Assembly (NCBI RefSeq): GCF_007991735.1
Contig: NZ_BJYX01000001.1
Span: 1-64,000, forward strand
DNA length: 64,000 nt
Reading direction: 5' to 3'
From: Terrabacter aerolatus
Lineage (GTDB): Bacteria > Actinomycetota > Actinomycetes > Actinomycetales > Dermatophilaceae
Shown here: piece by piece, positions 1 to 8,943 of the stretch
Layout: each line of letters opens with the position of its first letter
Numbering within the stretch: position 1 is the first letter of the stretch
Position numbers and translations under genes: made by a program
The notes under the pieces: generated by a model
The model's input: the letters and a program-made list of their open reading frames with translations, nothing else
Databases searched by the model: none
Told to the model about the DNA's origin: nothing

Positions 1-7
1 CCCACCC

Positions 8-49
8 GTCGAGTGGGCACTTCGGCACGCACCGACGTGCCCAGTCGAC
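8..49. repeat. Inverted repeat, family A copy 1
   Basis: GTCGAGTGGGCAC at 8-20 faces GTGCCCAGTCGAC at 37-49, giving a 13-bp stem with one mismatch and a 16-nt loop. It lies just downstream of the broken acetyltransferase gene on the minus strand. The same arms recur at 38451-38514, so it is a dispersed intergenic element and not only a local terminator. Confidence 0.6.
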
Positions 50-61
50 GTTCGGGTCGGG

Positions 62-840
62 TCAGGACGGGGGCCGGGAGACGCCGACGTGGCGGGCGAC
101 CTCCGTGAACCCGGCCCGCTGGTAGAGACCGATCGCCGGGCCGCCGTCCTCGGCGACGATGACGAGTCGGCCCACAGCCGGGTCCTCGAGCGCCCACTCC
201 CCCGCGGCCCGCACGAGCGCGCCGGCCAGGCCCCGTCGCCGGTGGCTCTCGAGCGTCACGACTCCTGGTAGCGGGCGAGGTCACCGAGCCGCACGACGCC
301 GAGGTCGGCCACGAGCCGGTCGCCGTCGAACGCCCCGAACCACCGCGCCCGCCCCGACTCGACGAGCGCGCGCTGGGCGGCCGCCCTCCGACGCTCGAAG
401 ACGAGGCGACCGTCCCGCCGGTCCTCCGGGGTGTCGCTGCCGCCGACCTGCGCCGACTGGTCCCAGTCGTCGTCGCTCACGAGCGCGCGCAGGAGTATGC
501 CGTCCGGTGCGTCCGCGGGGGCCGGCACCGAGGTCGTCGCGAGGTCGACGTCCACCTCGACGTCCCAGCCCCGAGCCGCCCACGCGTCGGTGTCGCCGCC
601 CGGCAGCGCGAAGCCCACCGCGCGGTGGCCGGCGTCGGGGAGCTCCTCCTCGAACCGGGCGACCCAGCGGTCGACCTCCGCGGCTCGGGCCTCGGTCGGC
701 ACGAGCACGAAGTTGCCCCACCAGAAGGTCGGGTTGGTCTCGGTACGCACGACGAGGTGGTCACCGTGGTCGGTGACCGTGGCTCCCTGGAGGCGCAGCA
801 GGTCGAGGTCGGTCGTCAGGCCGGGGCTGTCGATGCGCAC
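62..840 (-). pseudogene. GNAT N-acetyltransferase, split by a frameshift
   Basis: Two minus-strand reading frames together spell one GNAT acetyltransferase of about 260 residues. The first (256-840, GTG start preceded by GGGAGG at good spacing) ends ...GDLARYQES and stops. The second (62-259, GTG) starts TLESHRRRGLAGALVRAAGE, the acetyl-CoA binding loop (motif A, R-R-x-G-L/A-x-A), and continues to the ...GLYQRAGFTEV motif B. Restoring one G near 260-262 would join them as ARYQEVVTLESHRRRG, a standard GNAT strand-4/loop junction. The four-base overlap GTGA could mimic translational coupling, but the split falls inside the catalytic domain. A true single-base deletion (pseudogene) or a sequencing error is therefore likelier. 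The substrate is unknown. Confidence 0.8.
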
Positions 841-857
841 GTCCCGATCCTCCCAAA

Positions 858-902
858 CGTCGAAAGGCCACGGGCTGCCCGGCCGATCGTGGCCTTTCGA
901 CG
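858..902. terminator. Long hairpin between marP and the GNAT gene
   Basis: CGTCGAAAGGCCACG (858-872) is perfectly complementary to CGTGGCCTTTCGACG (888-902): a 15-bp stem with a 15-nt loop. It sits 16 nt downstream of the marP stop and upstream of the GNAT start. There is no U tail, so it may terminate weakly, stabilise the mRNA end, or be another REP-like element. Confidence 0.55.
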
Positions 903-918
903 GTGAAAGGGGGCGGGG

Positions 919-2121
919 TCAGCCGGCGACGCAGGCGCCGGTGCCGACCTCGGCGCCGGCCGAGGCGGCCTCGTCGAGCACCGGCTTGGCCTCGGCGAGC
1001 GTCAGCGCGTAGCCCGTGGCGTCGTCCTCGAGCGACTTGGCGAAGATGACGCCGACGACCTGGCCGTTCGTGTCGAGCAGCGGGCCGCCGGAGTTGCCCG
1101 GCCGCACCTTCGCCGCCAATGAGTAGATCTCGCGGACGACGCGCTCCCGGCCGTAGATGTCGAGGCCGCGCGCGTCGAGCTGGGCCCGGACCCGGGCGGG
1201 GACCACCTGGTAGGGACCGTCGAGCGGATAGCCCGGGACGGCCGCCGAGTCACCGCGCTTCAGCTCACCGCCGAGCGGCAGCGGGGGCAGCAGGAGACCG
1301 GGCACGCTCAGCACGGCGAGGTCGCGGCGCGGGTCGAACACGACGACGCGGGCTCGCAACGTCTGGTCGCCGCCCTGCACCCGCACCTCGTCGGCGCCGG
1401 CGACGACGTGGGCGTTGGTGACGATGCGGCCCGGCGAGAGCACCCAGCCGGTGCCCTCCTGGCCCCGCTGGCACGACTGCGACTGCGTCGTCACCTTGAC
1501 GACCGAGCGGCCCGCCGCGCGGATCGCCTGCGACTGCGCGACGGCCGGGTCGGGAGTCTGCACCGGCGTGATCGGCTCGGGTGCGAGGCCACCGAACACC
1601 TGCGGGAAGCCCTGGCTCGACAGGAAGCCCCGGAAGCCGGCGAAGACCTGCCCGGTCTGCTCCGGCACGACCGAGTTGACCACCTGGAGCACCTTGGACT
1701 CCGACATCGCCTTGGACAGGGCCGGGTTGCCCGCCGTGCGCAGCGCCCCGCCGATGAACCAGATGATGAGGCTCGCCGCGAGCATGACGACGACCGCGCC
1801 GAGCGCCGAGTCGACCCGACGCAGCGAGGTCTGGCCGACCCGCCGGCGGATGCGCGCGCCGAGGAGGCTGCCGAGGTACTGCCCGAGCCAGCCGAAGACG
1901 ACGACCCCGAGCAGCAGGACGAGCACCCGCGTGCGGTCGTCGGCGGCCACCGCCTGCCACCGGGCCAGCAGGCCGGGCAGCTGCCACACCGCCAGCATCG
2001 CGAAGGCGAAGAAGCCCACGAGCGAGGAGACGCTCTGGATGAGCCCCTGCCGGTAGCCCGAGAACGCGTAGGCGAGCAGGAGCACCACGAGGGCGATGTC
2101 GAGCAGGACGCTGCCGGTCAT
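919..2121 (-). CDS. marP: MarP-like membrane serine protease (CvpA + trypsin)
   Basis: A periplasmic acid/oxidative-stress serine protease of the Rv3671c (MarP) family, about 400 residues. The N-terminal 130 residues form four hydrophobic helices (CvpA-like domain). A chymotrypsin-fold protease follows. The triad is visible as His238 (TNAHVV), Asp267 (RRDLAVL) and Ser344 (PGNSGGP), almost the same numbers as in M. tuberculosis MarP. The ATG at 2121 overlaps the stop of the upstream nudix gene (ATGA), so the two are translationally coupled. The nth-nudix-marP order matches M. tuberculosis Rv3674c-Rv3671c without the thioredoxin gene. In mycobacteria the family activates the RipA peptidoglycan hydrolase under acid stress; the same role here is inferred. 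Confidence 0.93.
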   Translation of the reverse strand: MTGSVLLDIALVVLLLAYAFSGYRQGLIQSVSSLVGFFAFAMLAVWQLPGLLARWQAVAADDRTRVLVLLLGVVVFGWLGQYLGSLLGARIRRRVGQTSLRRVDSALGAVVVMLAASLIIWFIGGALRTAGNPALSKAMSESKVLQVVNSVVPEQTGQVFAGFRGFLSSQGFPQVFGGLAPEPITPVQTPDPAVAQSQAIRAAGRSVVKVTTQSQSCQRGQEGTGWVLSPGRIVTNAHVVAGADEVRVQGGDQTLRARVVVFDPRRDLAVLSVPGLLLPPLPLGGELKRGDSAAVPGYPLDGPYQVVPARVRAQLDARGLDIYGRERVVREIYSLAAKVRPGNSGGPLLDTNGQVVGVIFAKSLEDDATGYALTLAEAKPVLDEAASAGAEVGTGACVAG

Positions 2122-2861
2122 GAGCGCCTCCCGGCGAGGTAGCGGTCGGGCAGCGGCCTCATGACGTCGGCGTCCCACGGGCGCGCGAGCCCGGCGAGCT
2201 CGAGCACGCTGCTCACGAGGCCGGCCGTGAAGCCCCACAGGAGCAGGTGGTCGAGGTCGAAGCCGGGCCCGACGTAGCCCGACGGGTGCGTCACCGAGAA
2301 GCGGGTCGACGGGTCGACGAGGTGCGACACCGGCACGGAGAGCACGTCGTGCACCTCGGCGGGGTCACGGACCCCGATCGACGAGGGGCGGGCCCACCAG
2401 CCGAGCACCGGGGCCACGACGAACTGCGCCGGAGCGAGGAAGAGCGAGGGCAGCTGGGCCACCACCTCGACGCCCGAGGGGTCGACGCCCGTCTCCTCCT
2501 CGGCCTCGCGCAGCGCCGTGGCGACGAGGTCGTCGTCCTCCGGGTCGCGGGAGCCGCCGGGGAAGGCGATCTGGGCCGGCTGCGTGCGCATCGTGTGGGA
2601 CCGCTCGATGAGCACCACGTGCTCGCCGTCGTCCTCGGACCCGGCCGGAGGCGGACCGAAGAGGATGAGGACCGCCGACTCGCGGCCTCCCTCCTCGGGC
2701 GGCAGGAACCGCGAGAACCACTCGGGCGCCACGCTCTCGAGCCGCACCGTGAGCTCGTCCATCCACCCCGGGCGCGCGGCCGTCCCCGCCCCGAGCGTCG
2801 GGGAGGGGTCGATGGAACCCGACCTGCCGGCATACGCGATCCGGCTGACGACGTCGGTCAC
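2118..2861 (-). CDS. Nudix hydrolase, CoA-pyrophosphatase-like
   Basis: A soluble protein of about 247 residues, related to Rv3672c and the CoA diphosphatase branch (UPF0035 style) of Nudix enzymes. The Nudix box is visible as [12 protein letters not shown] followed by [12 protein letters not shown], which supplies the metal-binding REAEEE glutamates. The GTG at 2861 overlaps the nth stop (GTGA) and the end overlaps the marP ATG, so this is the middle gene of a coupled three-gene operon. An internal ATG ([11 protein letters not shown]) is an alternative start. The substrate (CoA, or another nucleoside diphosphate) cannot be decided from the sequence. Confidence 0.87.
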   Translation of the reverse strand: MTDVVSRIAYAGRSGSIDPSPTLGAGTAARPGWMDELTVRLESVAPEWFSRFLPPEEGGRESAVLILFGPPPAGSEDDGEHVVLIERSHTMRTQPAQIAFPGGSRDPEDDDLVATALREAEEETGVDPSGVEVVAQLPSLFLAPAQFVVAPVLGWWARPSSIGVRDPAEVHDVLSVPVSHLVDPSTRFSVTHPSGYVGPGFDLDHLLLWGFTAGLVSSVLELAGLARPWDADVMRPLPDRYLAGRRS

Positions 2862-3583
2862 CTCGGGGCCAGCTCGTACTTCAGGAGCTTCGCCGCCTTG
2901 TCGGGGTCGGTCTCGCCGGCGCCGTAGCTCGGGCACCAGCGCGCGACCGGGCACGCACCGCACGCGGGCTTCTTGGCGTGGCAGGTGCGGCGGCCGTGGA
3001 AGATCACGACGTGGCTGAGCATCGTCCAGTCCTTGCGCATGAAGAGCGCACCGACCTCGTGCTCGACCTTGACGGGGTCCTCCTCCTCGGTCCAGCCGAA
3101 GCGGCGCGAGAGGCGGCCGAAGTGCGTGTCGACGGTGATGCCGGGCACCCCGAAGGCGTTGCCGAGCACGACGTTCGCCGTCTTGCGGCCGACCCCGGGC
3201 AGCGTCACGAGGTCCTTGAGGCGCGGCGGCACCTCCCCGTCGAAGCGCTCGACGAGGGCGATGCCGAGCTTGATGAGCGAGTCGGTCTTGGCCCGGTAGA
3301 AGCCCGTCGGCTGGATGATCGTCTCGAGCTCGGTGCGGTCGGCGTTCGCGTAGTCGGCGGCCGTCGGGTACTTCGCGAAGACGACCGGCGTCACCTTGTT
3401 GACCCCGACGTCCGTCGTCTGCGCCGACAGGATCGTCGCGACGAGCAGCTCGAGCGGGGTCGAGAAGTCGAGCTCGCAGTGCGCGTACGGGTAGCGCTCG
3501 TGGAGGGCGCGGTACATCTTGCGGGCGCGGCGCGTGCGGGAGACCGGGGTCTCGTCGTCGACCACGAGGGCTCGGGGGGACAC
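2858..3583 (-). CDS. nth: Endonuclease III
   Basis: A base-excision-repair DNA glycosylase/AP lyase acting on oxidised pyrimidines, about 241 residues. The helix-hairpin-helix with the catalytic lysine is [12 protein letters not shown]. The catalytic aspartate lies in [13 protein letters not shown]. The C-terminal [4Fe-4S] cluster ligands are spaced C-x6-C-x2-C-x5-C ([17 protein letters not shown]). I chose the GTG at 3583 because a -10-like TACAGT (minus strand, 3596-3591) lies 7 nt upstream, as in other leaderless genes of this window. A GTG at 3564 is the alternative. It is the first gene of the nth-nudix-marP operon. Confidence 0.94.
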   Translation of the reverse strand: MSPRALVVDDETPVSRTRRARKMYRALHERYPYAHCELDFSTPLELLVATILSAQTTDVGVNKVTPVVFAKYPTAADYANADRTELETIIQPTGFYRAKTDSLIKLGIALVERFDGEVPPRLKDLVTLPGVGRKTANVVLGNAFGVPGITVDTHFGRLSRRFGWTEEEDPVKVEHEVGALFMRKDWTMLSHVVIFHGRRTCHAKKPACGACPVARWCPSYGAGETDPDKAAKLLKYELAPR

Positions 3584-3716
3584 GGACGACACTGTATGCC
3601 GCGGGGCTGTCACCCGCTTTCCGCGTCCCGTGTCGAGGCTGTCCAGGGTGTCGAACGTCTCGGGTGAGGCGAATCCACCTGCTGGGTACGTCCTGCCTGC
3701 ACGAGAGGAGTCCGAC

Positions 3717-4613
3717 ATGACCACGGACACGCGCACTGCAGCACCGACGCCCGCAGGGACCGCTGGGCTCCGCTCCCCGGACGAGCACCACGGCCTCGAG
3801 ACGACCCTCGACCTGCTCGCGCGCATGGACCTCGCCCACGCCTCGGAGGCCGACGTGCTCCGGGCCATGGAGCTCATGGTCACCCACGCGGAGTTCCCCT
3901 GCCTCGGCGCCAAGTCGGTCTTCCGGCGCGGCAGCGTCGCCCACGTCGTGCTCGACGACATGGACGACCCCGACGTGCCCGCGCGGCTGCTCGAGCGGCT
4001 GCAGGCCTTCGCAGCCGACATCGACGGCGAGAGCGGCTTCCACTCCTTCATCGCGACCTTCCGCGGCCCGCTGCCCACGACCGAGGCCGACTTCGAGGCC
4101 TCCCTCTTCGGACTGCTGCAGCGCCTGCACGACGCGGACGACCGGTCCTGGGCCGACGGCGTCGGGTCCGACCCCAACGACCCGCACTTCGCCTTCAGCG
4201 CCGGCGGCAGCGCGTACTTCATCGTCGGGCTTCACCCGGCAGCCTCCCGGGTGGCCCGGCGAGCGCCGCTGCCGACCCTCGTCTTCAACCCCCACGGGCA
4301 GTTCGAGGAGCTGCGCGCCGAGGGCCGCTTCGACGGGATGCGCACCACGATCCGCCGGCGCGACGAGGACCTCCAGGGCTTCGTCAACCCCATGGTCGCC
4401 GACCACGGCGACAGCACCGAGGCCCTGCAGTACTCCGGGCGCCGCCACGCCGCGGGCTGGGAGCCGCCGCTCGACGTGAAGCCGGCCGCCGGGAGCGAGG
4501 TCCTCGACCTGCACACCGACGACCGCGTCAAGACGAACACCGACACCCGTACCGACACTCACCAGGGGAACCCGCATGACGATCTCGCAGGACGCACGGC
4601 CCAGCACGACTGA
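3717..4613 (+). CDS. YqcI/YcgG family, GntA-like heme N-hydroxylase
   Basis: About 298 residues of the YqcI/YcgG family, whose characterised member GntA is a heme-dependent N-hydroxylase of a guanidino compound in guanitoxin biosynthesis. Family hallmarks visible here are FPCLGAKS (Cys62), [19 protein letters not shown] (about 156-174), [11 protein letters not shown] (about 190-200) and NPMVADHG...QYSGR (about 224-241). The ATG at 3717 follows a good GAGAGGAG site. The last 38 bp overlap the downstream DUF1989 gene, and the tail from about residue 270 is hydrophilic and probably disordered. The pair is inserted between nth and crp, which lie closer together in mycobacteria. The family fit is firm. 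The substrate is unknown: a free guanidine or arginine-like compound is a guess. Confidence 0.85.
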   Translation: MTTDTRTAAPTPAGTAGLRSPDEHHGLETTLDLLARMDLAHASEADVLRAMELMVTHAEFPCLGAKSVFRRGSVAHVVLDDMDDPDVPARLLERLQAFAADIDGESGFHSFIATFRGPLPTTEADFEASLFGLLQRLHDADDRSWADGVGSDPNDPHFAFSAGGSAYFIVGLHPAASRVARRAPLPTLVFNPHGQFEELRAEGRFDGMRTTIRRRDEDLQGFVNPMVADHGDSTEALQYSGRRHAAGWEPPLDVKPAAGSEVLDLHTDDRVKTNTDTRTDTHQGNPHDDLAGRTAQHD

Positions 4614-5262
4614 CCGCCACTTCGGCCCCGGAGGCCCCGTCGTCCAGCCGCCCGGCGGCTACCGTGACGGGATGACCCTGACGCGGCTCGCCCCCCAGAC
4701 CGGCACGGCCTTCGTCCTGCGCGCGGGACAGCGCCTCACCGTCGTCGACCCGACCGGAGAGCAGGTCAGCGACTTCTTCGCCGTCATGGACGACGACCGC
4801 GACGAGTGGTTCAGCTCGGGCCGCACCATCGACTACGCCAACTCGACCGCCGTCACGACCGGCAGCGTGCTCTACAGCAACCGCAGCCGCCCGATGGCGA
4901 CCGTCGTCGAGGACACGTGCGGCCACCACGACATCCTGCTCACGCCGTGCTCGCAGCAGACCTTCGACCTGCTCTATCCCGAGTTCGAGGGCGCCTACCA
5001 CCCGAGCTGCTTCGAGAACCTCGCCACGACGATGTCCGCCTTCGACGTCGCCCCGGACCGGATCTCGACGACGCTCAACATCTTCATGAACGTGTGGGCC
5101 GAGCGGAACGGCGAGCTGCACATCGACCCGCCGACGTCCCGGGCCGGCGACCGCTTCGTGCTGCGGGCCGAGGCCGACCTCGTCGTCGGTCTCACCGCCT
5201 GCTCGGCGGAGAAGTCCAACAACGGCGTGTGCAAGCCGATCGACTACCGCATCGACGACTGA
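4576..5262 (+). CDS. DUF1989 / urea-carboxylase-associated family protein
   Basis: A soluble protein of 228 residues of the DUF1989 (urea-carboxylase-associated) family. Likely metal or catalytic residues are conserved-looking Cys/His: CGHHD at 115-119, Cys125, a YHPSCFENL segment around 145, and the NIFMNV plus KSNNGVCKPIDY segments near the C-terminus. The ATG at 4576 has AGGGGAA upstream and overlaps the GntA-like gene, so the two are translationally coupled and likely work together. DUF1989 genes often sit beside urea/guanidine carboxylase systems, but none is present here. A role acting on the N-hydroxylated product of the first gene is inference. Confidence 0.82.
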   Translation: MTISQDARPSTTDRHFGPGGPVVQPPGGYRDGMTLTRLAPQTGTAFVLRAGQRLTVVDPTGEQVSDFFAVMDDDRDEWFSSGRTIDYANSTAVTTGSVLYSNRSRPMATVVEDTCGHHDILLTPCSQQTFDLLYPEFEGAYHPSCFENLATTMSAFDVAPDRISTTLNIFMNVWAERNGELHIDPPTSRAGDRFVLRAEADLVVGLTACSAEKSNNGVCKPIDYRIDD

Positions 5263-5315
5263 GACCCGCGTCCCGAAACCCCTGCAGTGGCAGGGCGACG
5301 GTGCGGGCGACGTGG

Positions 5316-5321
5316 CACACT
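5316..5321 (+). promoter_or_regulatory. -10-like CACACT before crp
   Basis: CACACT lies 6 nt before the GTG of crp, matching the leaderless arrangement seen across the window. Confidence 0.4.
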
Positions 5322-5327
5322 GACCCC

Positions 5328-6005
5328 GTGGATCTCGACGTGGTGAGGCGTGCGCCCCTGTTCAAGGCTCTGGACGACGAGGCGGCCTCCGCCCTGCAGT
5401 CCGAGATGAGCCGGTCGCACATGGAGCGCGGCGACGTGCTCTTCCACGAGGGCGACCGCGGTGACACGCTCTACGTCATCGCCGAGGGCAAGATCAAGCT
5501 CGGCCGCACGAGCCCCGACGGGCGCGAGAACCTCGTCGCGATCCTCGGCCCCGGCGAGATGTTCGGCGAGCTCAGCCTCTTCGACCCGGGCCCGCGCACC
5601 ATGACGGCCACCGCCGTCGCCGAGACGCAGCTGCTCGGCCTCGGCAACGACTCCCTCACGGCGATCCTCACGGGCCGCCCCGAGGTGTCCAAGACCCTTC
5701 TCGCCGCGCTGGCCCAGCGCCTGCGCCGCACCAACGCCCACCTGGCCGACCTCGTCTTCACCGACGTGCCCGGTCGGGTCGCCAAGGCCCTGCTCGACCT
5801 GTCCGAGCGCTTCGGCCGTCCGGTCGAGGGCGGCATCATGGTCTCGCACGACCTCACCCAGGAGGAGCTGGCGCAGCTCGTCGGCGCCTCCCGCGAGACG
5901 GTCAACAAGGCCCTCGCCGACTTCGCGACCCGCGGCTGGCTGCGCCTCGAGGCCCGGGCGGTCCTGCTCCAGGACGTCGAGCGCCTCAAGCGCCGCGCGC
6001 GCTGA
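5328..6005 (+). CDS. crp: CRP/FNR-family cAMP receptor protein
   Basis: A global transcription factor of 225 residues, colinear with M. tuberculosis Rv3676. The cyclic-nucleotide-binding domain (about 1-115) contains the phosphate-binding cassette GEMFGELSLFDPGPRT. The C-terminal winged helix (about 145-225) contains FTDVPGRVAKALLDL and LTQEELAQLVGASRETVNK, where the recognition helix is VGASRETVNKALADF. The GTG at 5328 gives the family-standard length and follows CACACT by 6 nt, which suggests a leaderless mRNA. It follows the DUF1989 gene by 65 bp, with a small CCCTGC/GCAGGG hairpin between. Confidence 0.95.
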   Translation: MDLDVVRRAPLFKALDDEAASALQSEMSRSHMERGDVLFHEGDRGDTLYVIAEGKIKLGRTSPDGRENLVAILGPGEMFGELSLFDPGPRTMTATAVAETQLLGLGNDSLTAILTGRPEVSKTLLAALAQRLRRTNAHLADLVFTDVPGRVAKALLDLSERFGRPVEGGIMVSHDLTQEELAQLVGASRETVNKALADFATRGWLRLEARAVLLQDVERLKRRAR

Positions 6006-6029
6006 TCGGCCGCCGAACGCCCTCACCCC

Positions 6030-6076
6030 GGTCGAGGTGAACGCGCCCACGATCCCGCGGCGCGTCCCCCTCAACC
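6030..6076. repeat. Inverted repeat, family B copy 1
   Basis: GGTCGAGGTGAACGCGCC (6030-6047) faces GGCGCGTCCCCCTCAACC (6059-6076), an imperfect stem of about 18 bp with an 11-nt loop. It separates the convergent crp and kinase genes and includes the kinase stop codon. Related copies lie at 9947-9993, 10618-10666 and 42130-42177. Confidence 0.65.
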
Positions 6077-6730
6077 CGTGAGCACCCAGCCGTCCGGACC
6101 GTTGACGACGACCCGGTCGGCACGCCCGGCCGCAGCCGCGACCAGGGCGGCGTTGATCTCGTCGGTCCGCTCGACCCACGCCACCGCAGCCGTCGGCTCC
6201 TTGCCGAACTCCACGTGCCGGTCGACGAGCCGCCTGCGGCGCACGTCGTCGTCCCCGGTGACGAACCAGACCTCCGCGAGGTGGGCGCGTGCCCGTTCCC
6301 AGCGCGCCTCGGGCAGCAGCAGGTAGTTGCCCTCCGTGACGACGAGCCGCGCCGACGGCGGGACGACCATCGCTGCGGCCACCGGCTGCTCGAGCACCCG
6401 GTCGAAGCCGGGCGCGTAGACCCACGAGTCGGGGTCGTCCACGACCCGGCCCAGCAGGTGCGCGTAGCCGTCGGCGTCGAAGGTGTCGGGCGCGCCCTTG
6501 CGACCGCGCGCGCCGAGCCGGTCGAGCTGGGCGTCGGCGAGGTGGAAGCCGTCCATCGGCACGTGCGCGACCCAGTCCGCACCCTCGCGCGCCGCGACCG
6601 ACGCGACGAGCGCCGCGGCGAGCGTGGACTTGCCCGCCCCCGGCGCCCCGGCGATCCCGAGCACGACCCGACGCCGGTCCCCGACGAGCGCCACCGCCAC
6701 GGCCGCGATGGCATCGAGGCCCGAGCTCAT
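6071..6730 (-). CDS. Nucleoside/phosphoribulokinase-like P-loop kinase
   Basis: A cytosolic kinase of 219 residues with Walker A GIAGAPGAGKST (about 24-35), a DGFHLAD substrate motif and VVTEGNYLLL (Walker B region). It resembles the uridine-kinase/phosphoribulokinase group of nucleoside or sugar kinases (YggC/FrcK-like). The ATG at 6730 starts 7 bp after the MBL hydrolase stop, so they form an operon. It ends inside the family B hairpin. The substrate is not determinable; a sugar, pantothenate or nucleoside are all possible. Confidence 0.82.
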   Translation of the reverse strand: MSSGLDAIAAVAVALVGDRRRVVLGIAGAPGAGKSTLAAALVASVAAREGADWVAHVPMDGFHLADAQLDRLGARGRKGAPDTFDADGYAHLLGRVVDDPDSWVYAPGFDRVLEQPVAAAMVVPPSARLVVTEGNYLLLPEARWERARAHLAEVWFVTGDDDVRRRRLVDRHVEFGKEPTAAVAWVERTDEINAALVAAAAGRADRVVVNGPDGWVLTG

Positions 6731-6737
6731 GGCCGGG

Positions 6738-7535
6738 TCACCCGTGCTCGCGGAGGTACTCCAGCTGCGCCTGTACCGACAGCTCCGCGGCCGGCCACAC
6801 GCTGCGCGGCACGTCGGCGTAGACCTGCTCGACGACGGCGTATGCCGTGTGCGCACCCCGGGCGACCGCGTCGCGCACCTGGTCGAGCCGTTCCGCACGG
6901 TGCCTCAGGTAGAAGGTCACGGTCGCTGCCGCGTCGGCGACGAACGGCCCGTGCCCGGGGCTCAGGCTCGTGACCGTGCCGGCCCGGGTCAGCCCCTCGA
7001 TGCGGGCGAGCGAGGCGAGGTAGGCCTCGAGACTGCCGTCGGGCCAGGCCACCACCGTGGTGCCGCGGCCGAGGATCGTGTCGCCGGTCAGCAGCGTGTT
7101 GTCGGCGGGGAGCACGAACGAGAAGGAGTCGCTCGTGTGACCGGGCGTCTCGACGGCGAGGATCTCGAGCCCGCCGACGGTGATGGCCTCGCCGGCGCGC
7201 AGGTCGTCGTGCCCGCGGCCGAAGGCTCGCACCGGCGCACCGGTCAGCTCGTGGAAGCGGTCGGCGCCCTCGGCGTGGTCGGCGTGACCGTGGGTCAGCA
7301 GGGTCAGCGCGACCCGGCGCCCGGAGTCGGCGACCCGCCGCAGCACGTGCTGCAGGTGAGCCTCGTCGAGCGGGCCCGGGTCGACGACGACGACCTCGTC
7401 GGAGCCGGGCTCGGCGAGCAGCCACGTGTTGGTGCCGTCGAGGGTCATCGGCGACGGGTTGGGGCACAGCACGCACTCGGCGCGCTCGCTCGTCAGGCCG
7501 CCGTGCCAGGCGGGGTCCGCCGCCGAGCCCCTCAC
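6738..7535 (-). CDS. MBL-fold metallohydrolase (Rv3677c-like)
   Basis: A beta-lactamase-fold hydrolase of about 265 residues. The dinuclear metal motif is LLTHGHADHAEG (HxHxDH). Further ligands lie in ETPGHTSDS, LLTGDTILG and SPGHGP. The N-terminal CPNPSPMTLDGTNTWLL is typical of the Rv3677c/LACTB2-like group. The GTG at 7535 is the first usable start after the last in-frame stop and leaves 61 bp to the upstream nudix gene. RNA or thioester substrates have been suggested for relatives; none can be assigned here. Confidence 0.88.
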   Translation of the reverse strand: MRGSAADPAWHGGLTSERAECVLCPNPSPMTLDGTNTWLLAEPGSDEVVVVDPGPLDEAHLQHVLRRVADSGRRVALTLLTHGHADHAEGADRFHELTGAPVRAFGRGHDDLRAGEAITVGGLEILAVETPGHTSDSFSFVLPADNTLLTGDTILGRGTTVVAWPDGSLEAYLASLARIEGLTRAGTVTSLSPGHGPFVADAAATVTFYLRHRAERLDQVRDAVARGAHTAYAVVEQVYADVPRSVWPAAELSVQAQLEYLREHG

Positions 7536-7596
7536 CGCAGCCCCGCCGCCGTCGACGTCCTCGCCGCCGTCGTCATCCTCGACACCCCCGTCGCCG

Positions 7597-8436
7597 TCAC
7601 CGCTCGACGATCTCCATCGCGCCACCGCCGGGGCCGTCGACGACCTCCGGCATGATGAGCGGCAGGGCGTCGCTGTGCACGACCACCGCTGCGGCAGAAG
7701 GGGCGTCGCGGATCTCCTCCACGCACATGACGGTCGGCGGCAGCATGAGGGCCGAGCCCACGGCATACGCCTCCAGCAGCTCCGACGGTACGAACCATTC
7801 GGCGTGGTCGGCCTCGGTGGTCTCGCCGTCGGCGACCTGGAAGGGCGGCATGAGCGCGGCGAAGAACCACGTGTCGTAGCGACGTGGCTCGAAGACCGGG
7901 GTCAGCCAGTGCGCCTTTGCGACGACGAGGTCCGAGCGCAGGACGAGGCCGCGCTCGTGGAGGACGTCGGCGAGGGAGAGTCGTCGGTCGACGAGGGCGA
8001 GGCGGGTCTCGCGCCACTCCGGACCGTCGACCATGGCGAGCGGCCCGCTCGCGGACGGGCTGGCCAGCAGCACCCCGCACTCCTCGAAGACCTCGCGGAT
8101 CGCCGCGGCGACGTACATCTGCGCCTCGGCGGGAGAGCACCCGAGGCGCTCGGCCCACTCCGCCGGCGAGGGACCGGCCCACGGCAGGCCGAGCTCGCCG
8201 TCGCGCTCGTCGACACCGCCGCCGGGGAAGACCATCATGCTCGGCGCGAACTCCATCCCGGAGACGCGCCGCAGCATGAAGACCTCGGGCCCGGTGGCGC
8301 CGTCGCGCACGAGCATCACGGTGCTCGCCCGTCGCGGGGTCGCCTCGTCCCAGCGCTCCCCCGCGAGCCAGCGCGACGCCGCGTCGGAGATGCCCGGCGT
8401 CGTGGTCAGGGGGAAGCGCCGGTTCGTGCCGCTCAC
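7597..8436 (-). CDS. Nudix hydrolase
   Basis: A Nudix protein of about 279 residues. MVFPGGGVDERD opens the box, and AAAIREVFEECGVLL supplies the REVFEE helix after an insertion of about 25 residues. It resembles NUDT19/RNase-J-neighbour Nudix proteins with long loops. The GTG at 8436 lies 19 bp after the ridA stop; I see no strong ribosome site. It belongs to a minus-strand run DUF4177-ridA-nudix-MBL-kinase. The substrate is unknown. Confidence 0.83.
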   Translation of the reverse strand: MSGTNRRFPLTTTPGISDAASRWLAGERWDEATPRRASTVMLVRDGATGPEVFMLRRVSGMEFAPSMMVFPGGGVDERDGELGLPWAGPSPAEWAERLGCSPAEAQMYVAAAIREVFEECGVLLASPSASGPLAMVDGPEWRETRLALVDRRLSLADVLHERGLVLRSDLVVAKAHWLTPVFEPRRYDTWFFAALMPPFQVADGETTEADHAEWFVPSELLEAYAVGSALMLPPTVMCVEEIRDAPSAAAVVVHSDALPLIMPEVVDGPGGGAMEIVER

Positions 8437-8455
8437 CCGCGGCTCACTTCGGGGC

Positions 8456-8920
8456 TCACGTGGCGACGGAGACGATGACCTCGACCTCGACGGGTGCGTC
8501 CAGCGGGAGCGCAGCGACACCGACGGCCGAGCGGGCGTGGATCCCCTTGTCACCAAACGCCTTCACGAGCAGCTCGCTCGCGCCGTTGATGACCCCGGGC
8601 TGGCCGGTGAAGCCAGGGTCGGAGGCGACGAAGCCGACGACCTTGACGACACGGCTCACCGCGTCGAGGTCGCCGATCTCGGACTTGATGGCCGCGATCG
8701 CGTTGAGGGCGCACGTCTCGGCGAGGGACTTTGCCGTCTCGGCATCGACCTCGGCACCGACCTTGCCGGTCGCGGCGAGGGAGCCGTCGACCATCGGCAG
8801 CTGGCCCGAGGTGAACACGAGGTCGCCCTCGCGGACGACAGGGACGTAGGCGGCGACGGGCGGCACGACCTCGGGTACGGTGAGGCCGAGCTCGGACAGT
8901 CGGTCTTCGACAGCAGACAT
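8456..8920 (-). CDS. ridA: RidA-family enamine/imine deaminase
   Basis: A 154-residue YjgF/YER057c/UK114 protein matching Rv3678c in position. The family hydrolyses reactive enamine/imine intermediates made by PLP enzymes. Visible features are DLVFTSGQLPMVDG, CALNAIAAIKSE and the C-terminal ARSAVGVAALPLDAPVEVEV with the conserved arginine that anchors substrate carboxylates. GAGGAG lies 11 nt before the ATG. It is in an operon with DUF4177 (24-bp gap) and the nudix gene. Confidence 0.9.
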   Translation of the reverse strand: MSAVEDRLSELGLTVPEVVPPVAAYVPVVREGDLVFTSGQLPMVDGSLAATGKVGAEVDAETAKSLAETCALNAIAAIKSEIGDLDAVSRVVKVVGFVASDPGFTGQPGVINGASELLVKAFGDKGIHARSAVGVAALPLDAPVEVEVIVSVAT

Positions 8921-8943
8921 GGTGCGGTGGCTCCTCGGGGCTC

